From CAYRIF01 sp964424205 (GTDB lineage Bacteria; Bacteroidota; Bacteroidia; Cytophagales; Cyclobacteriaceae): 22,282 bases of DNA. Below the pieces are notes generated by a model. That model was not told the DNA's origin. It saw only the letters and a list, made by a program, of their open reading frames with translations, and made no database searches. Position numbers and translations under genes: made by a program. Positions 16,358-22,282 of this stretch are shown here, in pieces (the first letter of the stretch is position 1; each line of letters begins with the position of its first letter). The stretch lies in NCBI GenBank assembly GCA_964424205.1, contig CAYRIF010000017.1, forward strand, positions 1 to 22,282, read 5' to 3'.

Positions 16358-17611
16358 TTAATTTTTATCAAAAAGCCAATTATAGGCAGCTATTAGGTTT
16401 TTTGAAACGTGTACCCAAGCCAAATCATCAGTGATTCGCTTGTATCCAATCTCTCCCATTTCTTTTCTCTTTGCAGGATCATCCATTAAAACTTCAATCT
16501 TTTTTGCGAAATCAAGCTCTTCATTGGGTGTTGCATAAAGTGCAGCATCACCTGCCGAAAATCTTGTTTCGTGTAAATCAAAGCTAACCATTGATTTTTT
16601 CAAAGCCATGTACTCAAGTACTTTCACACAAGTAGAGAGGTCGTTAAAAGGACTTGAAGGGTTTGGTTCTAGGCACACATCCGTTGCAGATAAATAAGGA
16701 ATCCACTCTTTGTAAGGTAAATAGCCTTTGAATTCCACAAAACCATTTAGTCCTAAATCGTCTTTATAGGTATTAAGTTTTTTCACAGAATCTCCATGTC
16801 CTATAATAACACAATAAAAATCATCCCTCCCAAGCGTATCCTTCAATTCTTTCAATGCTCGAATCATATAATCCACGCCATCTTGCGGACCCATCACTCC
16901 TAAATAAGCAAGTATTTTCTTATCCTTTGCCAATAACTCCGCTGAAGGTTCTCCTAACTTGAGTTTATCTAAGTTGGGACCATTTCTTACTACAAAAACA
17001 CTCTCCGGGTTTACAAATTTATTTTTCAGGTCATTTCTTTTATATGATTCATTGGTGGCAATAATCATATCTGCCAAATAAAGACATATTTTCTCTTCAA
17101 GCAGCAGCATCCAATACAGCAATCCTCCCCTTTCTAATTTGAACTTTGACAGAAAAAGTTGTGGTGATAAATCATGTTGGTCAAAAATATACTTCTTGCC
17201 AAAAATTTTATAAAATGCCGCAATAGTCCACAAAGTATTTGGTGGATTATGATGATGTATTACATCGAAACCATCCTTAATCCAGACATAAACACTCATC
17301 CAAAAACAAGCAATGGTAAAATAGAGATACTCTAAAATCCAAGCAGCAAAGGCTAGCACTCTATAGAGTTTTTTTACCAGCTTGTACTTGCTTGACTTGC
17401 CTTTGGTGAATAAATTAATCAGTGGCAACCTGTACACCTTGACGCCATTGATAACCTCGGTAAAGGGTTCGTCGCCTGTCAAATACTGTCCAATGACCGA
17501 AACTTGGTAGCCATTTTCAATTAATTTGTACGCCTCCTGTCTCACCCTCACATCCTGCGGAAAGTGATTTTCCAGAAGCATCAATACTCTTTTTCCTTTT
17601 GCTTTACTCAT
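16358..17611 (-). CDS. GT4-family glycosyltransferase
   Basis: This retaining GT-B glycosyltransferase has 417 residues. Its N-terminal Rossmann-like domain opens with KRVLMLLENHFPQDVRVRQE (about 7-26), the pattern seen in many Bacteroidota exopolysaccharide GT4 enzymes. IHHHNPPN (about 118-125) and FDQHDLSPQ (about 143-151) follow. The C-terminal nucleotide-sugar domain (from about 225) includes KKILAYLGVMGPQDGVDYM, a conserved IGHGD turn, and LEPNPSSPFNDLSTCVK followed by LEYMALKK, the region that binds the donor. A hydrophobic stretch at about 85-108 may attach it to the membrane. It is 2 nt from the neighbouring acyltransferase gene, so translation is probably coupled. Donor and acceptor sugars are not predictable. 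It is the only glycosyltransferase in the block. Confidence 0.92.
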   Translation of the reverse strand: MSKAKGKRVLMLLENHFPQDVRVRQEAYKLIENGYQVSVIGQYLTGDEPFTEVINGVKVYRLPLINLFTKGKSSKYKLVKKLYRVLAFAAWILEYLYFTIACFWMSVYVWIKDGFDVIHHHNPPNTLWTIAAFYKIFGKKYIFDQHDLSPQLFLSKFKLERGGLLYWMLLLEEKICLYLADMIIATNESYKRNDLKNKFVNPESVFVVRNGPNLDKLKLGEPSAELLAKDKKILAYLGVMGPQDGVDYMIRALKELKDTLGRDDFYCVIIGHGDSVKKLNTYKDDLGLNGFVEFKGYLPYKEWIPYLSATDVCLEPNPSSPFNDLSTCVKVLEYMALKKSMVSFDLHETRFSAGDAALYATPNEELDFAKKIEVLMDDPAKRKEMGEIGYKRITDDLAWVHVSKNLIAAYNWLFDKN

Positions 17612-17613
17612 AT

Positions 17614-18522
17614 CTATTTTTTCAAAGGCACTAAGAATGTCATTCCATAATAAAGCCTCATATAATCGTCAAATTTTATTTTCTCCGTGTTTCTAATACC
17701 GTCTGTTGTCAAATCAGCTAGATTAAAAAACATTCCATCGCTTGATGCGCCAGGTGCTGTTAACAATCTAATATCACCCTCTCCGTTTACAGTTACTTTG
17801 AGTGGTTTTCCGTTAGCATTTATTAGCAAATCATCATGCTCCATTTCAAAACTAGTCTCTTCATAAGTATTAGACCATTCCATATATTCTTTCAAAACTA
17901 ATCTGCCAAATCCCTGTAAATCCTTTGCGTGCTTCATATTTTTGAACTGTGGCATAATCTTCTTACCTGCTGGTCCGCCAACATATACTTTATGTGCTGG
18001 TATATTTTCCAAAATAATACTCCCAGGCATGGCAACTGCTCCTGTACCTATTGTTACGCCAGCGCCAACAGTCGACTTCATGGTCACCCAACTTTTATCC
18101 TCTAAGGTTATCGCACCAAAACTCACCCTGTTTCCCTCTGTCACTGGAAGAAAAGAGCCATGGGTAAACAATGTGCAACCAGGTCCCACGCCACAGTAAT
18201 ACCCCAAAGTAACGGGGCAATCACAATTAATCATTGTTTTAGGGCCTATTACACACGCATCCCCAGTTTTAAAATCTGTCAGTCCTTTAACGATAATGAA
18301 ATATCCTAACCGACATTTTCTACCAATAACAAATGAGTTGCAGTTCACCAAAGTACCAAGCCGCAAGAATGTCTCATCTCCAATTTCAAGGTTTTTAGTA
18401 AGTATCATCACACCAGGGTGAATACTCACATGTTTACCAATCTTAGCACCATAAAGCCTATGAATCCAAATATTGACCGGCGAAGGAAATAAAAAAGCTA
18501 AAACCTGTAATATCTTTCTCAA
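17614..18522 (-). CDS. Left-handed beta-helix (hexapeptide) acyltransferase with unassigned C-terminal extension
   Basis: This enzyme of 302 residues consists of hexapeptide repeats from about 25 to 190 (for example IGKHVSIHPGV, IGRKCRLGYF, VGAGVTIGTGAVAMPGSII). The segment ends with PAHKVYVGGPAGKKI, the usual capping sequence of acetyltransferases of this fold. His121 in LFTHGSF sits where the catalytic His of maltose/galactoside acetyltransferases lies. The first ~20 residues are hydrophobic and may form a membrane-contacting helix. Residues 193-302 are not hexapeptide repeats, and I do not recognise them. They contain short strands (for example LKVTVNGEGDIRLLTAPGA) and could bind the acceptor or the carrier protein. 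The gene is 2 nt upstream of the GT4 gene and 43 nt after the deacetylase gene. I infer that it transfers the group activated by the neighbouring ligase and carrier protein. A plain O-acetyltransferase role is the alternative. Confidence 0.88.
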   Translation of the reverse strand: MRKILQVLAFLFPSPVNIWIHRLYGAKIGKHVSIHPGVMILTKNLEIGDETFLRLGTLVNCNSFVIGRKCRLGYFIIVKGLTDFKTGDACVIGPKTMINCDCPVTLGYYCGVGPGCTLFTHGSFLPVTEGNRVSFGAITLEDKSWVTMKSTVGAGVTIGTGAVAMPGSIILENIPAHKVYVGGPAGKKIMPQFKNMKHAKDLQGFGRLVLKEYMEWSNTYEETSFEMEHDDLLINANGKPLKVTVNGEGDIRLLTAPGASSDGMFFNLADLTTDGIRNTEKIKFDDYMRLYYGMTFLVPLKK

Positions 18523-18565
18523 AATAATTTTTTCTAAAGTAAAAATTTAAATTATGTTCTACAAA

Positions 18566-19495
18566 CTATTGGTTATCAACCATTTCTGATTTCCAGAATT
18601 TTGAAATTTCCTTTGGCAAAGCATGCCAGTACCGATCGGCATACTTTATTTTAATATATTCCAAAAGCGCAATATACATTTCTATTGGAAATTCCTGTAT
18701 CCCAGGTTTCTTTCCATCAAAAGCGCAATAATCAGGATGTACGTTTACCAATACCATCCCTCCTTTTTCTACAATCCAATCTACTTTCTTTTTCCAAACA
18801 TCAATGGTTGGAAGCCGCATTAATACGTAAGGTGTAAAATCCTGCGCCAATGTGTATGGTAACTCGACATATCCCGTGTCATTCTTTTCAACCCAAAAAG
18901 GAAAAATGGTTTCCACACCATCCGCTTGCGGCTCAAAAGGATCCGTATCAAAAGTTGATAAATCATATTCTAAATCCAAATCGTGAAGCCAATCTAAGTC
19001 AAAATGCATCGCAGGTGATCGAAAACCAACAACATTCCATTCTTTGATGTATGCATTTATTTTTGGCGCTCTCTGATCAAAGATAGCACGAGACTGAAAT
19101 AATTTCCCATCATGATTTAACCCATGCACACCCACTTCAAATCCCTCAGCCTCTACATGTGCTCTTAATTCAGGAGATACCTCATATCGTTCTGGCACAA
19201 AATAATATGAAGATTTGAAGCCTAAATCTTTTTCAATTTGCATCAATTTTTTCACATCATTATGTCCACCTATTAGTTCCACATCATGTGTCAACACCAC
19301 TGAAAATTCTTTTCCATCTGGCCATCCGTTAAACCCCTCTGGCTTCTTACCTGCTTTTTCAAGAATTGGCCAAACATCCTTATACTTAGGCAACTTGGAC
19401 ATAATTAGTTTCCTTCTCATCCACAACTGAAATGAGCGAGGGATCAAGGGCTTCAGTGCGTAAAATACTGTATTCACAATTTTTTGTTTTCCCAT
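18566..19495 (-). CDS. CE4-like polysaccharide deacetylase (NodB homology, THDVE variant)
   Basis: This protein of 309 residues has the NodB motifs in order. THDVE is at 69-73 with Asp71 as the likely base. VHGLNHDG is at 123-130 with His124 and His128 as metal ligands. GFRSP is at 157-161, and VNVHPDY (about 250-256) has His253. In classic CE4 enzymes motif 1 is TFDDG, with the second Asp binding metal. Here that position is Val, followed by Glu73. D-V-E or D-V-D variants are familiar in deacetylase families tied to exopolysaccharide loci. No signal peptide is obvious and the N-terminus is basic, suggesting the enzyme may act in the cytoplasm on sugar intermediates rather than on finished polymer. 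It lies 3 nt from the ligase gene, so translation is likely coupled. Its probable role is N- or O-deacetylation of an EPS precursor. Confidence 0.88.
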   Translation of the reverse strand: MGKQKIVNTVFYALKPLIPRSFQLWMRRKLIMSKLPKYKDVWPILEKAGKKPEGFNGWPDGKEFSVVLTHDVELIGGHNDVKKLMQIEKDLGFKSSYYFVPERYEVSPELRAHVEAEGFEVGVHGLNHDGKLFQSRAIFDQRAPKINAYIKEWNVVGFRSPAMHFDLDWLHDLDLEYDLSTFDTDPFEPQADGVETIFPFWVEKNDTGYVELPYTLAQDFTPYVLMRLPTIDVWKKKVDWIVEKGGMVLVNVHPDYCAFDGKKPGIQEFPIEMYIALLEYIKIKYADRYWHALPKEISKFWKSEMVDNQ

Positions 19496-19498
19496 AGG

Positions 19499-21088
19499 CT
19501 ATTTAGTTAGTGATTCCTTGAGCAATTGCGATTTGTTTACTTTTCCAGTTGATGTTTTTGGAAGTTCTGCTCTAAACTCAATAGTTTCAGGCACCATATA
19601 CTTAGGCACCTTTTCACCACAGTATCCTTTTATACTTGAAGCGTCCATTTTCATCCCTTCTTTTAGTACAACAATGGCTTTAATTCGATTGGTAATCAAA
19701 TCATCAGGAATTGCAATTACTGCTACTTCCTTTATCATTTCATTTCCATATATGGCCGCTTCTATCTCACCAATTTCTATCCGATAACCCCTACTTTTTA
19801 TCATATGGTCAATACGTCCCTTGAAAATGTAATCCCCATGCTCATCTAATGTGACCAAATCTCCAGTTTTATACATCCTATCGTTAAAATGTAATTCAAA
19901 AGGGTTTTTCACAAATACTTTATTGGTTTTCTCTTCATCTCCCCAATAGCCTTGCGCTATGCATGTTCCTCTCGCCATTAACTCTCCCTCTTCACCGGGT
20001 TTCGTGACAATTGTCCCTTCTTTAGTCACTGCAAAAACTTCCATGTTCTTACATTGCTTACCAATCGGTACAGGAACAGTTTGATTATCAGGTATTTGCG
20101 GAGTTTTGTAGTAGGTAATTACATTTGTCTCTGTCGGACCATAGAGATTATAATACTCGGGGTTAGGCACAACTGCCATAAGTTTTCTTAAATACTTTAC
20201 TGGAAACACCTCCCCTGCATAAACGACCATTCTTAAATTAGAAAAATCTCTTTTCTCTAGCTGTCCATGCGTTACCATCATTGATAAGATAGAAGGAACA
20301 GAGTACCAAACTGTAATTTTATTTTTCTCTATCCATTGTGCAAGCCTCGGTGGAAACATAGACATTGTTTCGGGCACCAATACTAACGTTGCACCAGCTT
20401 TAGCTGCTACATAGATATCAAAAATAGAAAGGTCAAAATGTAAAGGCGCATGGCTTGAAAAAACATCTTTTGAAGTGAAACCCATTGTATTGAACGCCCA
20501 GTTTACAAATGTCAGAGAATTCAAGTGGGAAATCATCACCCCTTTTGGATTTCCTGTGGAACCAGAAGTGTAAATAATATATGCCAAGTCATTTTGAATG
20601 GCATCCATTTTGGGCAACTCAATTTCCTTACTCTTCTCAATTGTTGACCACGGAGTAACCTGCAAAGTAGTCTCCTCAAGGTCAATCAACTTCGTGTCAG
20701 TAATAAGTATTGAACTCAAACACTTTGCATCCTTATGTAGCGTTATCAAACCATTTGCCTTAGCAGAAGAGGTCAGCACAACCTTAATATTACAGTTATC
20801 AATAATATATGATACTCGTGAGGGCGGTGATTGAGGGTCTAACGGCACATAAACTGCTCCTACTTTAAGTATTCCATAAATACTGATTATAGAAGGAATA
20901 GATTTATTGATATATATCCCTACCCTATCTCCTCGTTTAACACCAACGCTTATAAGATAATGTGCTACTTTATTAGTAACTGAGTCAAGCTCATGATAGC
21001 TTAAAGATTCCTCTCCAAAAATTACAGCATTATTCTTTGGAAACTTTTCAGCACTTGCCGATAAAAGATGTTGTAACAGATAGCTCAT
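19499..21088 (-). CDS. AMP-forming acyl/amino-acid ligase (adenylation domain, DltA-like)
   Basis: This stand-alone ANL-superfamily adenylation enzyme has 529 residues. It activates a carboxylate with ATP and loads it on a carrier protein. Motif A3 is YTSGSTGNPKG (173-183). A4 is HFDLSIFDIY (217-226), with Asp219 at the site that holds the alpha-amino group in amino-acid-activating domains. A5 is YGPTE (316-320), A7 YKTGD (406-410), and A8 GRIDHMIKSRGYRIEIGEIE (424-443). The A10 catalytic lysine is K516 in TSTGK. The FDLS core and overall length resemble DltA. The position of the DltA specificity Cys (VVYAGE, residue 291) is Ala, so D-alanine is not assured. The carrier-protein gene lies 68 nt upstream and is the probable partner. 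An acyl or hydroxy-acid substrate is the alternative. Confidence 0.9.
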   Translation of the reverse strand: MSYLLQHLLSASAEKFPKNNAVIFGEESLSYHELDSVTNKVAHYLISVGVKRGDRVGIYINKSIPSIISIYGILKVGAVYVPLDPQSPPSRVSYIIDNCNIKVVLTSSAKANGLITLHKDAKCLSSILITDTKLIDLEETTLQVTPWSTIEKSKEIELPKMDAIQNDLAYIIYTSGSTGNPKGVMISHLNSLTFVNWAFNTMGFTSKDVFSSHAPLHFDLSIFDIYVAAKAGATLVLVPETMSMFPPRLAQWIEKNKITVWYSVPSILSMMVTHGQLEKRDFSNLRMVVYAGEVFPVKYLRKLMAVVPNPEYYNLYGPTETNVITYYKTPQIPDNQTVPVPIGKQCKNMEVFAVTKEGTIVTKPGEEGELMARGTCIAQGYWGDEEKTNKVFVKNPFELHFNDRMYKTGDLVTLDEHGDYIFKGRIDHMIKSRGYRIEIGEIEAAIYGNEMIKEVAVIAIPDDLITNRIKAIVVLKEGMKMDASSIKGYCGEKVPKYMVPETIEFRAELPKTSTGKVNKSQLLKESLTK

Positions 21089-21099
21089 GCTTCACACTA

Positions 21100-21107
21100 C
21101 AAAATTA
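21100..21107 (-). promoter_or_regulatory. Possible internal -7 box before the ligase gene
   Basis: The minus strand reads TAATTTTG, a TAnnTTTG match, only 11 nt before the ligase ATG. This would make a nearly leaderless transcript. There is no matching -33 element. It sits in the 68-nt gap after the carrier-protein gene and may be a chance match in AT-rich DNA. Confidence 0.25.
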
Positions 21108-21113
21108 AAAAGG

Positions 21114-21142
21114 ATTTCATCGCACTCACCTATGCATGAAAT
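21114..21142 (-). terminator. Weak hairpin with T-run between carrier-protein and ligase genes
   Basis: On the minus strand ATTTCAT (21142-21136) can pair with ATGAAAT (21120-21114), leaving a 15-nt loop. It is followed by CC and a run of five T. The stem is AT-rich and weak, so complete termination is unlikely. Partial termination would give more carrier-protein mRNA than ligase mRNA. Confidence 0.3.
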
Positions 21143-21156
21143 GTAGTTGAAAAAAT

Positions 21157-21402
21157 TTATGCCAATTTCTTCTCTACTAACGCTGTAATTGCATCAATAG
21201 AAGAGAAATTTTCGGGAGACAATTCCATATCATCAATAGTAACATTAAGGTTATCCTCCAAAAAACCTATCAATTTCATAATTCCAAGTGAATCTATTAC
21301 GCCAGATTCAATTAATTGTTCACTATCAGAAAGTTCACTATGCTCTTTGCTAGTTGCTAGTTCTGTTTTTACATAATTTCTGATTGACTCCCTTATTTCC
21401 AT
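21157..21402 (-). CDS. Stand-alone acyl (aminoacyl) carrier protein
   Basis: This small acidic four-helix carrier protein of 81 residues has the phosphopantetheine attachment motif GVIDSLG, with Ser38 as the modified residue. The flanking pattern LIESGVIDSLGIMKLIGFLED, together with a C-terminal NFSSIDAITALVEKKL helix, resembles DltC-like and other stand-alone PCP/ACP proteins more than the fatty-acid AcpP. A phosphopantetheinyl transferase from elsewhere in the genome must activate it. It is the first gene of the minus-strand block and precedes the ligase by 68 nt, so the ligase most likely loads it. I infer that it presents an acyl or aminoacyl thioester to the beta-helix acyltransferase. 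No good promoter match was seen directly upstream. Confidence 0.9.
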   Translation of the reverse strand: MEIRESIRNYVKTELATSKEHSELSDSEQLIESGVIDSLGIMKLIGFLEDNLNVTIDDMELSPENFSSIDAITALVEKKLA

Positions 21403-21618
21403 TTTATCTTGTTTATTCGAACTTAATATAAAAAAAATCTAATTTTTACGCAAGATAATTATATTCAACTGTAAATACAAATTTGAGCGGGGTAAATTCA
21501 AAATCTATTGACAATAAAATATTGGAATAATATAAATAATACTTAATAAAGTACAATGAAAAAAAATGGGGGATTCCTCGCTGAAGATTCAAAAAATCAA
21601 TATTATAAAAAACAAAGT

Positions 21619-21774
21619 CTACGCCTTATCAAAAGCGGTTACTTCAATTTCCGACCTGTCATTTTCTTTAATAGCCTCATAACTCTTCTCTGCATAGGTA
21701 AGAACTACACGCAACAGAAGAATCAGATTTGTCAATACTACCAATGACCCAATAAATATCAGAAAAAAATTCAT
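21619..21774 (-). CDS. Small single-pass membrane protein, unknown function
   Basis: I do not recognise this 51-residue protein. It begins MNFFLIFIGSLVVLT and has one long hydrophobic helix (about residues 2-27), followed by a charged, probably cytoplasmic, tail containing KENDRSEIEV. The codon choice looks like that of neighbouring genes. A longer reading frame starts at 21855, but that codon lies inside a good promoter match (21828-21856), so the ATG at 21774 is preferred. The gene ends 216 nt before the carrier-protein gene on the same strand, so it could be a leader gene of the polysaccharide block or independent of it. With no family match it could still be a chance reading frame. Confidence 0.45.
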   Translation of the reverse strand: MNFFLIFIGSLVVLTNLILLLRVVLTYAEKSYEAIKENDRSEIEVTAFDKA

Positions 21775-21827
21775 TACTATGGTTTTTATTATTAAACGGT
21801 GAAAAAAATCTTTTCGTTCATTTATTA

Positions 21828-21856
21828 CAAATTTATTTATATTCAATGATATCAAA
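21828..21856 (-). promoter_or_regulatory. Bacteroidota-type promoter for the small membrane protein
   Basis: On the minus strand TTTG (21856-21853) is followed after 17 nt by TAAATTTG (21835-21828), a full match to the -33 TTTG / -7 TAnnTTTG arrangement. Transcription would begin near 21822, about 48 nt before the ATG at 21774. It could also drive the carrier-protein gene and the rest of the minus-strand block. Confidence 0.5.
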
Positions 21857-22140
21857 AAACAAAACCGCTCAGCATCCCTTTATTTGTAAGAAATATACCA
21901 AACTTACACTTTTCTTTAATAAGTACAATTAATACTTGATTCATGACAATTAATTCAAACTACAAATGGCTGAATGCCTGCTGTTTACAGAATAAAATTG
22001 CTCTTAAGCACAATTTCTATTGTTTAACGACCTAAATATAGTTAAAAAAATAGACTTGCATAATATAGTTGAGTTATAATTTATACAGCATCAATAAGAA
22101 CTATACAAACCTTTGTTATTTGGTAAATTTTCAATGTAGA

Positions 22141-22184
22141 AATGATTGAATGCTATAATAGCTATATTCAATCATTATAGCATT
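22141..22184. repeat. Two interlocked inverted repeats
   Basis: AATGATTGAAT (22141-22151) is the exact reverse complement of ATTCAATCATT (22166-22176). AATGCTATAAT (22149-22159) is the exact reverse complement of ATTATAGCATT (22174-22184). The two 11-bp pairs overlap by 3 nt on each side, so the full hairpins compete with each other. A shorter palindrome (GCTAT-A-ATAGC, 22152-22162) lies inside. It could be a multi-site operator, a switch-like RNA element or a repeat unit. No T-run follows, so a simple terminator is less likely. Confidence 0.6.
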
Positions 22185-22239
22185 AGGTCATGCGCTCATT
22201 TTTGAGGCTTAACCCGAATTATTCACTGTTTTAATAAAA

Positions 22240-22247
22240 TACCTTTG
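22240..22247 (+). promoter_or_regulatory. Possible -7 box facing right
   Basis: TACCTTTG matches TAnnTTTG exactly on the plus strand, 35 nt from the window edge. It may serve a gene beginning to the right of the window. No -33 element was found at the expected distance, and single matches arise by chance in AT-rich DNA. Confidence 0.3.
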
Positions 22248-22282
22248 TAACTTACTTATTATCAGATAATTACCCTGTACTT

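Larger units (their letters stand above)
21403..22282. other. AT-rich, mostly non-coding region upstream of the polysaccharide block
   Basis: This 880-nt stretch contains one plausible small gene (21619-21774) and otherwise no convincing coding region on either strand. It is clearly AT-rich. Besides the promoter-like sequences and the interlocked inverted repeats listed separately, a short hairpin is possible at 21885-21908 (TGTAAG with CTTACA). The rest, 21403-21618 and 21857-22140, shows nothing I can name. It may hold regulatory DNA for the minus-strand block and for a gene beginning to the right of the window. Confidence 0.6.

Noticed and set aside
16207..16434. Plus-strand 75-residue reading frame spanning the gap between the GT4 and Wza-like genes
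   Set aside because: Much of it is antisense to the ends of two clear genes, and it shows no domain or signal.
17614..21402. Canonical Dlt D-alanylation of teichoic acids
   Set aside because: The window looks Gram-negative, there is no DltB or DltD, and the specificity Cys of DltA is replaced.
21556..21747. Plus-strand 63-residue reading frame
   Set aside because: It is antisense to the better-supported small membrane protein, has no recognisable feature and no promoter match in front of it.
1..22282. CRISPR arrays, insertion sequences, tRNA, rRNA or phage genes
   Set aside because: I looked for spaced direct repeats, transposase or integrase proteins and structural RNA signatures and saw none. 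Small tRNAs could be missed without a covariance search.

Overview
The window reads as chromosomal DNA of a low-GC member of the Bacteroidota, probably a Cytophagales-like marine or soil bacterium. The signs are a secreted S8 peptidase ending in a type IX secretion (T9SS/Por) sorting domain, a TonB-dependent receptor with an N-terminal carboxypeptidase-regulatory-like domain, several TAnnTTTG-type -7 promoter boxes, and weak Shine-Dalgarno use. No rRNA, tRNA, CRISPR array or insertion sequence was recognised. The species is not determinable from this sequence alone.

Left part (1-9884), housekeeping and cell-surface genes. A nested palindromic block precedes mnmA (tRNA 2-thiouridylase). It is followed closely by an unrecognised lipoprotein and an overlapping T9SS-secreted subtilisin-like protease. 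Next come a TonB-dependent receptor with its own promoter-like box, folC on the opposite strand (convergent with the receptor), and a membrane-anchored penicillin-acylase-family Ntn hydrolase transcribed divergently from folC.

Right part (9887-21402), one block of nine minus-strand genes for an extracellular polysaccharide. In transcription order they are: acyl carrier protein, AMP-forming ligase of the amino-acid-adenylation type, CE4-like deacetylase, left-handed beta-helix acyltransferase with a C-terminal extension, GT4 glycosyltransferase, Wza-like export lipoprotein, Wzc-like co-polymerase/tyrosine kinase, Wzx-like flippase and Wzy-like polymerase/ligase. The last four form a classic Wzx/Wzy export set with a promoter-like box before the Wza gene. 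The first four form a modification module. I infer that the ligase loads an acyl, probably aminoacyl, group on the carrier protein and the beta-helix enzyme transfers it to a sugar, perhaps onto an amine exposed by the deacetylase. This resembles the logic of Dlt D-alanylation but without DltB or DltD. It also resembles the ligase/ACP/deacetylase sets of exosortase-linked EPS loci, but no exosortase is seen here. It is the most interesting system in the window.

Right end (21403-22282) is AT-rich and almost gene-free. It holds one plausible 51-residue membrane protein with a good upstream promoter match, and an interlocked pair of inverted repeats at 22141-22184. No other gene was identified there.
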